This document shows positions 33,564 to 45,235 of a stretch of DNA of 64,000 nt, in pieces. Each line of letters starts with the position of its first letter. The stretch's first letter is position 1. Origin of the DNA: Choristoneura fumiferana (lineage: Eukaryota > Arthropoda > Insecta > Lepidoptera > Tortricidae); contig NC_133481.1 in the NCBI RefSeq assembly GCF_025370935.1, forward strand, positions 9,265,038 to 9,329,037. The letters run 5' to 3'. The notes beneath the pieces are model-generated. The model was not told the origin of the DNA. It saw only the letters and a program-made list of their open reading frames with translations, and searched no databases. Both the position numbers and the translations under genes were made by a program.

Positions 33564-34199
33564 AGGGTTGGTTAGATCATTTGCCCAAAATCGACATTTC
33601 CTAGTAGCAAAATTTCCAGTTGCGTATTTTCCTATTCTTAATTAACACCAGACGTACAGTCGAGTTCATAAACTTGTGATTTAAATTTTGATCAAAAATA
33701 TCTCAACACGACTCTATTGTTAACGGCGTAGAAGCGTGTTCAGATATCTTTGATCAAATTTATGCTCACAAGTTTATGAACTCGACTGTACTTCCTTAGG
33801 TACATGATCTTTTCATTCGCAGTTTTTCTAAATGCTTTTTACTGAAGCTTATTTTCACAATCGCGTTTTTTCCCAATTTTAATGGACACAGAAACAGTGT
33901 CCACGGAGCTCCGATCCCGCGGAGCTCCTACTTTTGTGTAGTTCTGACCCTTTGGGCCGATGCAAACATAACATAACCTAAACCTACCTATGTTTCTGGG
34001 TCGATTAAAATTGGAAAAAACGCGATTGTGAAAATAACCTCCAGTAAAAAAGCAAGGTATTAAAAAAAAGCGTAGGAAAATCTGCGAATGGAAAAATCAC
34101 GTTAGGAATAAATACGTCTAGTGTGATTGTGCGACTGGTAATTTAGCTAGGTTGTACCTACTAAGAAAACACGATTTTGGGGTAATGATCTAACCAGTC
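33564..34199. mobile_element. 636-bp foldback element with a nested MITE
   Basis: The left end TTGGTTAGATCATTTGCCC at about 33569 is matched inverted by GGGTAATGATCTAACCAG at the right end. Inner matched blocks are CATTCGCAG/CTGCGAATG, GCTTTTTACTGAAG versus CCAGTAAAAAAGC, and TTTTCACAATCGCGTTTTTT with its complement. So the whole unit folds back on itself around a GC-rich loop (GGAGCTCCGATCCCGCGGAG). A smaller MITE (33655-33790) has inserted into its left arm. Confidence 0.8.
33655..33790. mobile_element. MITE, TACAGTCGAGTTCATAAACT termini
   Basis: It begins TACAGTCGAGTTCATAAACT and ends with the exact complement at 33790, with inner arms TTTGATCAAA(A)ATATCT and AGATATCTTTGATCAAA. It is 136 bp and nested in the foldback element at 33564-34199; the right arm of that element lacks it. 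Confidence 0.85.
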
Positions 34200-34509
34200 G
34201 CTATAAGTACAGGTAATGATGAGCATGAAACCTGTTATTTTCGCTTTCCAATGTTTAACGCAAGAGTTTTCGTCAGTATCTTACTTTAAGAGAAAATATA
34301 AAAATTGCCTGAATTGAATAGAAACTCAGGCGCGTTTTCTTACGGGCTGAAAATCACTGAAATAGAAATAATAAAGTAAAGAAAGAACAAACAAAGGCAA
34401 CGTTCTTTATGTCATACATTAGGTACACTGTTTCGTGTCACCTAAGAGAAAGGGATAAGCAAGTCTGCCACCAGCTTTCGGGTTAATGCACGCGATGCAC
34501 GCTAACACG

Positions 34510-34745
34510 TGCAGGTTACCTCTCATAAAATTAAATCATTTATTTATTTATTTCGGGCATCTCAGAAACGGTTCTAACGATTTCGACGAAATTTGCTATG
34601 TAGAAGCTTTTGGGGGAAACACGTGTTGTTTGTGTAAATTTCACATAGAACTTTCATCTGCGATCTGCGTGGTGGGTCAGCGCTGTTGTGTTTGGACTTG
34701 CATACTGGAGCTTCTAGAGTTCGAAAATGTGTTAAATTATAACTT
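34510..34745 (+). repeat. Interspersed repeat fragment
   Basis: It contains AACGGTTCTAACGATTTCGA followed by CGAAATTTGCTATGTAGAAG, a phrase I associate with abundant lepidopteran short repeats. The 91-codon plus-strand frame across it has no protein motif. The assignment is from memory of the family only, not from a second copy in this window. Confidence 0.4.
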
Positions 34746-35224
34746 TGTTTTTTATTTATAATATATTTATTTAGTTTACTTCTCCAAAAAAGAAACGATT
34801 CAGCAAAAAAAAGAAGTGACCAAAGCTCTTTCGTCCATTTAAAATTAGTATATCCGTTACCTTCAATCATTTAATAATTTTCGATAAAATAGGTTATGGA
34901 ACGACGCAGTTCATAAAATTAATTAATAAATAAAACAACTAATTAAATAGTGACCAATGTATTTCATCCAAAACCGTTCATTGGTTTTGGGTGGGTTTTG
35001 GTGTGCTCCCACTAGTTCCATTTTGTTCCATTGACAGTCCTAGAATAGTTTTAGCGTGTATATGAATCATAAACATACACACACATATATACGCACGCAC
35101 GCACAAATGCACCGTAGTATTTATTTTTGTTTTTTTTTTTTTTTGATTAATTATGATTTTAAAAGAATAAAATTACAATGTCAAATAAATGCAATACAAA
35201 ACCTTCGTAATTAAGAGTAGCGAC

Positions 35225-35380
35225 CTGCGGCCCGGCCACGAACCGGAAAACGAACCGTTGGCAGGCCTCCCACTAAGATGGCCTGATGCCATCCTGAGAG
35301 TGGTAGGCAACCGGTGGATGCAAGTGGCGAGTTGTCGTCCATTGTGGCATTATGAGGGAGACGCCTTTTTTCAGCAGTGA
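35225..35380 (+). repeat. RTE-like retrotransposon 3' tail
   Basis: A frame reads VVGNRWMQVASCRPLW and ends in EGDAFFQQ, the extreme C-terminus of RTE-type proteins, followed by a GATGATG-rich tail at 35378-35397. An ACGC/AC microsatellite lies upstream at 35070-35105. Confidence 0.65.
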
Positions 35381-35596
35381 TGATGCTGGTGATGATGTTA
35401 CGCTCTAGCTATTGCCCACAACTTCGTCTGTGTAATGCTGGAATTCTGCATTTTCCCGGAATAAAATACCTTATTTTAGGTACCTTCCTCACCATCTCGG
35501 CTTATACATACGTCCCACTGCAGGGCACAGACCTCCTCTCAGGCTCATGGTTCAAAATGTTCTTATTTCGCGCATAAATAAATTCCTAAAAAAATC

Positions 35597-36455
35597 TTAA
35601 CAAAAAAGTAAAACCGACTCCAAAAAAAATAACAAAAAATGGAACCGACTACAAAACCCTTGAAAATATTCTTCTAGGTACGTACTTATGTAGCTCGAAG
35701 TCGGTGACTCAGCACGAGCCAGCAGGAGTGGGACAATAGTCGTCTACCTCACCTCCATACTATGGGTTTCAATTCCTCCTGCTGGGTCGTGCTGAGTCAC
35801 CGACATCGAGCTACATAGTACGTACCTAGAAAAATATTTTGAAGGGTTTTGTAGTCGGTTCTATTTTTTGTTATTATTTTTATTTTTTGGAGTCGGTTTT
35901 ACTTTTTTGTTAAAAAATTTCTTTATTTCTCACTTTTTAGTGATTCGTAGCCGAAGTACATCTCATAACGATTCCATTAAGCCCAAACACGACTTAGTTA
36001 CGTTGTTTTATAACAGAGTTCCGTTGCCTACCTTCTGGCTTCAGCATCAGATCAGTTCGAAATAATCATTTACTTAAAGCTTCTTCTTGGTCGCTTATCT
36101 AGGTATAATTAGTCATCGTTTATAGACGAGCGAGCATTACTTAGCATGGATGAGTTCCATTAGTCATCTACGGTCTTTTTCATCAGGTCCAGGTTACCAA
36201 ATGATGCTTTCTGAATGCCAAAATCGCCATAGGTGTGCCTATAAAATTTGAGGTTTGCCCTCGATTTCCCTATAGTCTCATCATCAGATCTTGACTTGGT
36301 GACAATGGGACCACCTCAGAAGAATACTCTTTCGAATAAAAAAAATAATTTTGAAAATCGGTCCATAATTGACTGAGTAATCGGTGAACATACATAGAAA
36401 AAAAATACAAACATTGGAACTTAGAAGCTCCTCCTTTTTTAAAGTCGGTTAAAAC
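35597..36455. mobile_element. Second copy of the AACCGACT-ended element
   Basis: It has the same hairpin (CAGCACGAGCCAGCAGGAGT and complement; GTAGTCGGTT arms) and the same downstream blocks (TCATCAGATC, GGGACC) as 1944-2722, ending in AAAGTCGGTTAAAA. The hairpin here is extended outward by another 40 bp on each side (CTTAACAAAAAAGTAAAACC and its complement), giving a 320-bp palindrome at 35597-35916. The two copies have diverged substantially. Confidence 0.7.
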
Positions 36456-36735
36456 TCAGAGGTGCGAGCTCAGGCTCGAACCTACGATCCTCTGCTTGAG
36501 AGGATACAGGTCAAACGGTTTGACTCAAACCACTAGGCTACCACGACTTTTTAGATTTTTTGTTATCTACACTACAGTAAAAGATTTTTATTAAAAAAAC
36601 CCATGTTTAGGTACCTAGACCTACTCCATTCATCCATCCCAGCCTATATCGTCAGACTGCTCAGCACTAGCCTCCTCCCTCTCAGATAAAGTGGGCTTGG
36701 ACTGAAGTTCCTACGCGGGCCCAGTGCCGGTTGGG
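36450..36735 (-). repeat. SINE family C, diverged, split copy
   Basis: On the minus strand the head (36455-36545, complement of AGGTGCGAGCTCAGGCTCGA) and the far end (36640-36735, containing the complement of CCCAGCCTATAT and the GGGCCCAGTGCCGG block) are separated by about 95 bp of AT-rich DNA in place of the usual middle. Confidence 0.6.
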
Positions 36736-38211
36736 AAGTTGGTTACTTATACTACACACCAAAAAATTTACGTATGTCAATGGCAGACATTGCAAAGTGT
36801 GTGTATACTCGTTATTTATGTATTGATCGTTGGTAAAGAATGTCTGCCCAACGATCAACATCTCTGTTTTCTTGGTCATAGATGGATCGAGACCAATACA
36901 CAAACAACTCTTTGTCTTACATGAGAATCTAGAATCATCTAATAGGGGTCAGTCAACTGATAGAGAGTAACCTGCTAGGTATCAATTAATACATAAATAT
37001 CTAGTTCAATAGTTAGTTGAAATGTAAAAGAGCTCTTTGCGGCCTACTTTCAGAATAAAAGTTTGATATTTTTTATTTTTTGTGTCCAGCGCAAAGATAC
37101 TGTTATATTAAACACTAGTTCAACGAGAGGTTCTACTCTATTATACATACACTAGATGAAAACCCGGCTTCGCTCGGGTAAAATGTGGACTCATAATAAT
37201 ATGTTTGAAAATTTTTTTGCCAGTAAAGACTGTCGTACTTATCGAAAAATCTATATCTTTATTACGTATATTCCCAGCCTTAATTATTATCACAAACACT
37301 TTAACGGCTTACCTGCGTATCGGTATTTCACCAGTAGATAGTTCTCCTAAATCTTATTTTCCCAAATAACTATGATGTCTCTCTCATAATCAACCCATAT
37401 ACGGTACGATTCGTCTGTACGATCGATCTGATGAAAATCGACGAATCTGTGACACCTGTGGCACGTGATGACGTGACACTAATGCCACTTTGATGTGATG
37501 ACTTTGACATGTTTACTTCGCAACGCCATTATATACTTAGTAATTTATTCAAGTTTATATTGAAAATACTCGATAATCTGAATTTTCCGCCTACAAGTTG
37601 TCGACTCGGATTGACTAATTTTTTACGCTCTTTAATTTGATGTGCATTTCGTTCGAGTCTACCGTACCCCTTGACGAAATTATTAATATAGATAAATATC
37701 ATACGTCACACGTCACGTCACGACATCATTTACTTTATAGGTCAGCTGTATCCGCATTAATTCCACCATAATCATGCGCAGTCTAAGATCAGCCGTATCT
37801 CGATCGTGACAGGAATAGTCGGACGGAGTTGTTTTTCCGTATTTCCACGCAGGAGTGAGGGGCGGCGCGCATGCCCCGTGCGTGCGGCGCACGCGCAACC
37901 CACGTGGCTGCCATGAATTGTTTGGATACAGATGGTTCATTCATAATAAATGTTTTATTATTTGTAATCATTAATATTGCTATCTTACTTATGAATTTAA
38001 TGTGTTAGTGGAACGCGTAGACTAGCGAGACTATTAAAATTTATTCACCAAATTTTTAGTGAATCTTTAGCAACATATAGATCCTTGTCAACTATTAGGT
38101 ATACTATGCTCAGGTGGTGTTAAGTTTTATACTTAATTGAAACTGCATTATTCGATTCCAATATATTAATTATAGTACATAATAAATATAATAATGTCTT
38201 CTTTAGATAGG

Positions 38212-38328
38212 TACGGTCAAGAACTTTAATTTATGAGTCACCAATGGAAGAACCATTTCACAGTAAACGTCTTAGTGACATCGCATTAATTAACAAGGAA
38301 AATTGTAGTGACTTTTCCTTTGACCGTA
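38212..38328. repeat. Hairpin element related to 41958-42105
   Basis: The ends are TACGGTCAAGAA and CCTTTGACCGTA. The interior GACATCGCATTAATTAACAA and TTTCACAGTAAACGTC match the element at 41958-42105 in opposite orientation. It is 117 bp. Confidence 0.65.
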
Positions 38329-38504
38329 CGTGAAGCATGGTGTTATCTCTTCTAAGTAATTACACTCATGACGTGGTCGTAGTTGTCCGTTAAGGATCAG
38401 TAGTACCTTCATTATGACTTTTTTTTGGGAAAATTAGTGTGGTTGGTTTCCTTGCCTTTCCCACCGCAGCAGTCCTGGAGCCTGAGGCCACTCTCACATC
38501 AGAG

Positions 38505-38790
38505 ACCGTTTTGTCCAAAGCCCAGTTCAGACCTGCAAGAAAAATCGTGCAAGTTGCATTACATTGCGGCGCTCGATTGACCACCACAAACTCCTTCGCT
38601 TTACCGCTTCGCAATGTAATGCAATAAATTGCACGATTTTCCTTGCAAGTCTAAACTCTAAACCGGGCTTAACGCACTGACGCTCGCAATCGCATTCGCC
38701 ATCTCTTTCTACCTTTGTCTTATAGCGTGTAGTAGAATTAAGTGGTGAAAACGATTGTGATCCCAAGTGTGTTAGACATAAGGCCTCAGG
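38505..38790 (+). repeat. Hairpin plus flank, shared with 53985-54300
   Basis: GCAAGAAAAATCGTGCAAG at 38536 pairs with TTGCACGATTTTCCTTGC at about 38630 around ATTACATTG/CAATGTAAT. The following segment (GAAAACGATTGTGATCCCAA, GTGTGTTAGACA) recurs reversed at 54170-54220. This is probably one non-autonomous element of about 280 bp present twice. Confidence 0.6.
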
Positions 38791-39061
38791 CCTATAGTCG
38801 CCTTTTACGATGGATACCCACGAGAAGCGATGGGTCCAATCCTATTCTAAAACCGGACATGGCACGCACTGAATAGTATGTTACGACCTATACTACATTT
38901 AATTTAAGGTTTGAATTAACGGTCAAATCGTAACACACGTTTTTCGGTATTTTGAACACAAATGGACTAAAAATACCTACATGTAGGTACATTTATTAGC
39001 GGTATGTATTATTTTTTTATCATAGAAGTTAACACAAATTTTAAATAGTTTCGTTGTTTCA

Positions 39062-39168
39062 TTCAAAATGCAAATGACATGATCGCAATCAAATGACAGA
39101 TTTCGCATACAAAAACTGTAATTTGATTGCGATCGTGAGCATCAGAAACGTTAGACAATACGGCCTGT
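39062..39168. mobile_element. MITE-H copy (CTGAGGCCGTATTGCC hairpin), truncated
   Basis: It contains the core GATCGCAATCAAATGACAGA and its complement AATTTGATTGCGATCG around TTTCGCATACAAAAACTG, then CAGAAACGTTAGACAATACG. One outer arm is missing. The other copies are at 49702, 51156, 57371 and 62359. Confidence 0.75.
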
Positions 39169-40119
39169 GGTTGTTGACCACACGTGTTTGTATCATCTGC
39201 AAAATATTTTCAAATTCGCCTTTAAAGGTGAAGGGGTTATAAACATGACCATCGCTCCAGGGCACAATATACGAGTAAATTCCAGGTGCTGCAACTTTGC
39301 ATCATTAAAAAAAGTCAATCAATCAATCATCGTCATCTGATGGGAAATGATCACCAACACCCATGAGTACCTAGAGTACCTACCAACTATTCAAGGAGAG
39401 TCATTGGTCGTTTACGTTTTAAGAAAGTATAAGCCCCAATATAAGCCCTTTTTTTTAAATCCCCGATGTCATAGTTGTCCGTAAACACTGCTGACGGAAG
39501 TTATTGCTATTAAATGGATACCTACTTATGGCTACTCTGTCGTAGTTAAGAACACTCTGTGACCAATCTCCCTCATTGAATTTTGTTTCATACTCCGCTA
39601 CACCGGTGACTTTGTGTCGGCTCTCATCAAGCATAAACTGACTGCTTCCTTACCTAGATTGTCAGGTAATGTTTAGAGACGAATCAACTACTACCTAGAC
39701 CTAGATGATTGATTTGATGCCAAAGTAATAAGTAGTAAACACGAGACCTGTAAAATGTTAAGATTTCGAGTCTTCATTATCTTATCCGTTAGTTAGTTAG
39801 TACATAGCGCACCTTCAGACCTAGTTGTTTTGGTGCAAAAAGTTTATTATTGAAATTACATTATTTTGAATTGAATCCAGTAAGTACAATTCTGAAGGTG
39901 CGATTATGTATTTTATCCTCCCGGATTAAACCAATTTCTGTGAAAATTCTTCAGCAGAGGGTCACGATTCTAAGTAAGAATCAAATGTAAATTTGATCCG
40001 AATTCAGTGAATAGATTAATCTGGTTTTATATCGCCTTTAGGTATAATAGCAAAAAGAAACGTCCGAAACCCTCATATGATTTCTTATTTGATCAGTTAT
40101 TTTTGCGCTTTTGCTACCG

Positions 40120-40330
40120 TATTTTTAACCCCCGATGCAAAAAGTGGGGTGGTGTGTTATAAATTTGACGCCAATGTCTGTCTGTGACATCGTATCTTTC
40201 AAACAGATAGACAGATTTCGATGCGGTATTCTTTACGTGAAAGCGAGTGTCCTGGCGGTGTTTCATAGCTATAATAATGTCGGGGGTTTTCAAATTTTCC
40301 AATTATGACAAATTTTGGTTTTCCAGCCTT
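40120..40330 (+). repeat. Interspersed repeat beginning AACCCCCGATGC
   Basis: AACCCCCGATGCAAAAAGTG and TTGACGCCAATGTCTGTCTG recur as a fragment at 23018-23055 and near 46185-46215. It ends near TGTCGGGGGTTTTC, which makes the termini weakly complementary. No coding capacity is visible. Confidence 0.55.
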
Positions 40331-41517
40331 TTTCGCTTTCGCCTTCCGAAGGAGCAAGTTTTGGCGTCGACAGATACGTCAGAGTCGGCATATTAATCAT
40401 CTAAGACGGAACTCAAAGTACTCCTTTTCCTGCTCCTACTTAACAAAATATGATTTTTAATTATTGATGGCAATGGATGGAGTAGCTCAGAAATTAAAGT
40501 GCATCTCTCTCTCATAACAAAAAAGCACAAGCTATTGACGATGTTGATGCGCTTTATTTCTTTAAAAGAATAGCCGTACCATACCATAGCAGGTGAATTT
40601 ACATTGAAAGAGTCGACCTAGTTTGATCCGATGTCGACCATCAATTACACACAAGGTACGGCCCATTATGCCGATTACCTGTTACGAGTAGCATCTGATC
40701 TGCATCAGGTTAGTTGCGCTGTTTATAAGTGAACAACTATTATGGCCACGTTCGCGAGTCAATCCAATTTTTTACATTTTTAAGTTACTCGCCTTTATGA
40801 ACTAAACTAATAATCAGTTTCGGTTTTAATTAATGGATACGCAATATCTGATTTAATAAATTATTTAATGTCTTTATATTTTATCTTCATTTATATATTC
40901 TTATCACACTGGCAAAAATATACCTGAGAACAAACCCTAAACTTTACATGATCAATGATCATTATAGTGACGCACGGGTAAGAAAATATAACAATTATCA
41001 CATTACAATTACATTACATTATAAATAGCATGATTCATCGAATCTTTTACAATAGTATATTTCCACGAGTCTCGCTAATATCCCCCGTGTGCTCTACGTT
41101 TTTCTGATGTTAATTGAAGCAATAGAAACGGTTCGCTTATCTTTGCTAATCTTCGCGGTGATATTCCAATAATTTAAGCGTCTTTTCCACAACACAGCAA
41201 TAGATATCTGTTGAGTTATGAGGACTCTACGGATACTCATCTCTCATATAGAATCCTACCTGTTTTCATTGCGTTCGAATGTAAAAACAAAATTTGCAGC
41301 ACTGTGCTGACCATTAAGGCCATTTACGAGCTAAGTAAATATTTTTCATTTGCTCAACGTTTTAAATCACAGCTTCAAATAGTCGAGATCATGGACGCGA
41401 CTAGTTTGTTTGTTGTTTATTCTCAAACAAACATTTGAGTACTAATTTTCATCGACCATGCTTCACATAATGTCGTAACGAAAAACGCTCATTTCTTATT
41501 TTCTGACATACCTACCT

Positions 41518-41873
41518 AGGTAAACGCCCGAGTGCATGACACACTAATGTCCAATAGATGACACTCTGCTGCCACTTCTTTGCTAATGACATAAAATGTA
41601 AGATATCAAATTAAGATTTGTTTTTGGAGTCTTTTTGTATTTTTTATTTCAACTCCAAATTTTGTTACTTTTACGGTCATTTATGGTACTCCTGTTCCTG
41701 TCCAGTGGTGGTATAGGGGTATAGCACGCAGCACGGAATGCTGAGGACCTGGGTTCGATTCCCAGCGCTGGTCTCTTTTTCTATTTTTTCTGTGTATCTA
41801 TGTTTCAGTTTGTATTTTCGGTATCTAAGATATCAACTATTGGGACAGTGACGAGCACTCGTACGTTTACCTT
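41518..41873. mobile_element. AAGGTAAACG-ended MITE carrying a nested SINE
   Basis: The outer element (41518-41609 plus 41826-41873) matches the intact copy at 59004-59138: GTAAACGCCCGAGTGC at the left, GACGAGCACTCGTACGTTTA at the right. It is split by a SINE of family B at 41610-41825, flanked by the 11-bp perfect target duplication TAAGATATCAA (41599-41609 and 41826-41836). The uninterrupted copy has a single equivalent site there. Confidence 0.88.
41610..41825 (+). repeat. SINE family B with tRNA-like head, nested
   Basis: The central head has a Pol III A box-like GTGGTATAGGGGTATAGCAC and a perfect B box (GGTTCGATTCC at about 41753-41763). A T-rich end with TTTTTCTGTGTAT follows. It is inserted into a MITE with an 11-bp target duplication. 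The flank before the head (TTGGAGTC, ACTCCAAATTTTGTTACTTT) is shared with 12842-12935 and 28020-28085. Confidence 0.8.
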
Positions 41874-41957
41874 AGTACCTTACCTAGGTATTAAAGGTAA
41901 GTATTAAAATCATCTCATCCCAACCTGACGCACAGTGGAACGTTCGCACTGTACGCG

Positions 41958-42105
41958 TTAAGGACTTTAATTCATGTCATGAGCCACCATGGATCCTTTT
42001 CAAATGAAAAATCATTACGATTTTCCTTGTTAATTACCTAATACGATGTCACTATGACGTTTACAGTGAAATGGTTCCATAGTGGCTCATGAATTAAAGT
42101 CGTTG
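41958..42105. repeat. Hairpin element, GACTTTAATTCATG family
   Basis: AAGGACTTTAATTCATG and CATGAGCCACCATGGATCC at the left pair with GGTTCCATAGTGGCTCATGA and ATTAAAGTCGTT at the right. The interior (GATTTTCCTTGTTAATTACC, GATGTCACTATGACGTTTAC) matches 38212-38328. Confidence 0.75.
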
Positions 42106-43434
42106 AGCGTATGTTTCATAATGAATACCTTTGTCAAGCAATGCGATATCAATCACTGGCATTTTCTGTAAATAAACGTTTCCCAGTGGGCCAACATTCA
42201 GTTGGTTCAATATTACATATTTTACTATGATATTACCAACTGATTTTCCAGCCTGCGAAATGTAACAATGTGGCTCTCAAATTATAAGGCTCGCTTTCCA
42301 CGGAGTATCTTTAAACACCCATGCCTATAATTAACGAGTACAATATGTGTCTCTATAGGTATACGCATGGATCATACGCTTCTCTGCCGACTTCATGCAG
42401 TTTTGTATGCGGACAGACTTAACTACTTACCTGTGAATTCGTCTTTCATGCAGCTTCGCTCTTCGGCTCGTGAACAGTAAACTTTATGAGTGTAAATGTA
42501 ATATTAACGTACTGCACTCATTTATTAAACAAAGTTCACTTGACGCCCGTAAATAAGTCAAACCATGCCAAACTTAACTTCGTGAGCTGGGGTACCATTT
42601 TTAAATCCCATGTGTAAAAATACCATTATTCAACTATGTAGATATCTGTGTAGGTAATGACTAGAAACTACAACTCAACAAAGATTTATGACTTGCTGTT
42701 AAAATGAACTGCAGTAATTTTCTCCTACTCTACTCGAATCTCAAATTCAACACAATTTAATCCACTATTCTGGATGGTATTTTTACAGTTAGGTACGATT
42801 GTAAAAACCATTTCTCTGACTTGTTCAATTCTGACTCGAGTGATTGACAAATCAGCGAACAAAAACAGGTTTAATATTGAGTCTGAACTCAGACAAGATG
42901 GCGCTGCCGTTGTTTACGAAAACATGAATTAAATTTCCCTCCGTCCACATCATCTGGCGACCCCGAGTCGAGGCTATCGTATATTACGTCCATGAATGTT
43001 TAGATACCTACATGTACGATACTTACCTAATTTATAGAATTGTTTACCTACTTATTCAAAGAATTCTGCCGTTATGTTCACGAGATAAGTGTATCCTCGT
43101 GCTGTCCAACGTGCAACACATTTGGTGTGCGTCAAGTTAGCGTCCCATGAAGATACGGCCGGATTACTAATGTATGGGCAAAAAACTTTTCCCAAAGTAT
43201 CACATCCCAAAATATTTTACTCAAATTATCATTTGGCAAAAAAACATTTCCTAAAACTTATCGCAATTTTACGGTTAGTATTTTTTTTGGGCTAATTATT
43301 GTTTCAAAAATAATTACTTAGTCATGTTTCATATTACCAAGTAGTCAAATGTATCGTTTGGCACAAAGTACTCTTCCCAAAATATTGCATGGCATAATGT
43401 TCAAAATTTCAAGTCTAAAGTTCAACTGGCATTG

Positions 43435-43711
43435 CCGTCTATATTTGTTTTGTTCGAATAGACGAAGACGGCATCACATTTAACCGCCGGTTAACGCTAA
43501 TCAATGGATGGTGAAACAGCCCCTAAATTAAAAAAAAATCTAAAAACCCGTTAAATGCTTGACGCTCAAAAACTCTTAGGGGCTGTTTCACCATCCATTG
43601 ATTAGCGTTAACCGACCGTTAAATGTGATGCCGTCTCTGTCTATTCGAACAAAACAAATAGAGACGGCATCACACAGTTAACACTAATCAATGGATGGTG
43701 AAACAGCCCCT
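43435..43711. mobile_element. Intact MITE plus adjacent half copy, GGGGCTGTTTCACCATCC termini
   Basis: 43578-43711 is a complete 134-bp hairpin: GGGGCTGTTTCACCATCC at the left and its exact complement at the right, with inner arms GATGCCGTCTC/GAGACGGCATC. 43435-43534 is a second, half-length copy (TGCCGTCTATATTTG to GGATGGTGAAACAGCCCC) with the same orientation as the right arm. About 43 bp of AT-rich DNA separates them. Confidence 0.85.
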
Positions 43712-44387
43712 TAGTAATGGGTCCCGACTGTTGAACTTTAAATTAGCTACTTAACAGAGTTCTGACCACTAGGCTTATTTTCTTCCTTTTAGTTTTGGCA
43801 GTAGGGTTTTTGATTTTTTAAATTTAATGTTTTATTTTACACTTTTTTAATATTTATGTGAAAACGGTAGATTAAAAGTATTATAACCCATATATATTTA
43901 GAATAGGCTAATTATTAGCTTTCATTTGATACCCATATTATTACAATACAAAATATTTGTTTTCATTCCTCCGCCATATTTTTTTTCGCAGACGCCATAT
44001 TGAAATATTATATGTCACTCCGACATTTATGACGAATCCAATGATACCTCATATGTTAATATCCGTCTAGCCGTTTAGGCTGCAGCGATGGCCAAAGAAA
44101 TGGACATACATACCCACATACAATACATACATACGCTCGAAAAACATAACCCTCCTTCGGGCAGTCGGGTAATGAGCGTATACACACTCCCGGAATAGTG
44201 AAACCCATATGTTGGCCCTATGCCATAGGGCCTATGGCATGCGTTCTGGAAATCTCCCTTACTCCACATTAGGGCCCTATCGACCAATAAAACTGTGCTA
44301 TTGCCATAATGTTAAGATTTTGCCGTGCTAACTGCAACTTACGGTCGACGGCAAGAGGCTCAAAATATATGCTCGCACCGGCCTGCA

Positions 44388-44514
44388 GGGCTACTACGAA
44401 ACTCTAAGCTCGAAGTTCGTGTCGTGCGGTCCCTCTGACACTTATACTATTTAATACGAGAGCGAGAGGGACGGTACGATACGAACTTCGGGTTTCGAGT
44501 TTCGTAGTAGCCCT
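44388..44514. mobile_element. Intact hairpin element, AGGGCTACTACGAAACTC termini
   Basis: It begins AGGGCTACTACGAAACTC and ends GAGTTTCGTAGTAGCCCT. The inner arms GAAGTTCGTGTCGTGCGGTC and GACGGTACGATACGAACTTC pair. It is 127 bp and is the source family of the remnant in the promoter interval at 9440-9519. Confidence 0.85.
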
Positions 44515-44689
44515 ACTGATATGAAATTTTCTTTTAATTGTAAAATTATTATGGTTTATAAATAAATTTTAAAAAAAACTACTTTTCTAGTAGCAGTTCG
44601 TTTCTGTGGGGGGACGCACTAACCTAACCAAACCTACTTTTCTGAGCAGTTCGTTTTTATGGGGGACGCAGTTCTAACCAATCCTTTTT

Positions 44690-44830
44690 TTTTTTTTTAA
44701 TAGCTTATAATGTGTCCCACTGCAGGGCAAACGCCTCCCCTTTCTTATTCCACTCGTCTCTACTTTTGGCCAGCTCTTGCCAATCTGACTGGAATCGGTC
44801 CAGGTCGTCCCGCCATCTCCTCCTAGGTCT
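44690..44830 (-). repeat. Retrotransposon tail-like repeat
   Basis: It has a T-run at the left, then GTGTCCCACTGCAGGGCAAA, CGCCTCCCCTTTC and CGTCCCGCCATCTCCTCCTA. On the minus strand this reads like GGxGATGGCGGGACGACCTG, the tail of an RTE-like or related protein, followed by poly(A). It is truncated and noncoding. Confidence 0.5.
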
Positions 44831-44929
44831 GCCTAACCTAACCTAACCTACTTTTATGGTAGCAGTTGGTTTTTGTGGTTGGTTCGTGTGGGAAGTGTAA
44901 TTTTGGACAAACGTTTTTTTGGAATATAA

Positions 44930-45235
44930 TATTCATCCCAGCCTATATACGTCCCACTGCTGGGCACAGGCCTCCTCTCAGAACAAGAGGGCTTGGGCCA
45001 TAGTTCCCACGCGGGCCCAATGCGGATTGGGAACTTTACACGCACCATTGAATCGCTTCGCAGGTTGGTGCAGGTTTCCTCACGATGTTTTCCTCCACTG
45101 CAAAGCTCGTGGTAAATTTCAAATGTAATTCCGCACATGAATTTCGAAAAACTCAGAGGTGCGAGCCGGGGTTTGAACCCACGACCCTCTTCTTGAGAGG
45201 CGACAGGTCAAACCACTAGGCCACCACGGCTTCGG
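44930..45235 (-). repeat. SINE family C, full-length minus-strand copy
   Basis: It is the reverse complement of the 25035-25339 layout. The tRNA-like head is at 45145-45235 (complement of GCCGTGGTGGCCTAGTGG, B box GGTTTGAACCC on the plus strand), the middle carries CAGGTTTCCTCACGATG, and the end has CCCAGCCTATATACGTCCCA. It is better preserved than the other copies. Confidence 0.85.

Noticed and set aside
41705..41775. Candidate tRNA gene (GGTTCGATTCC B box)
   Set aside because: It is enclosed in an inserted element with an 11-bp target duplication, so it is a SINE head rather than a host tRNA.
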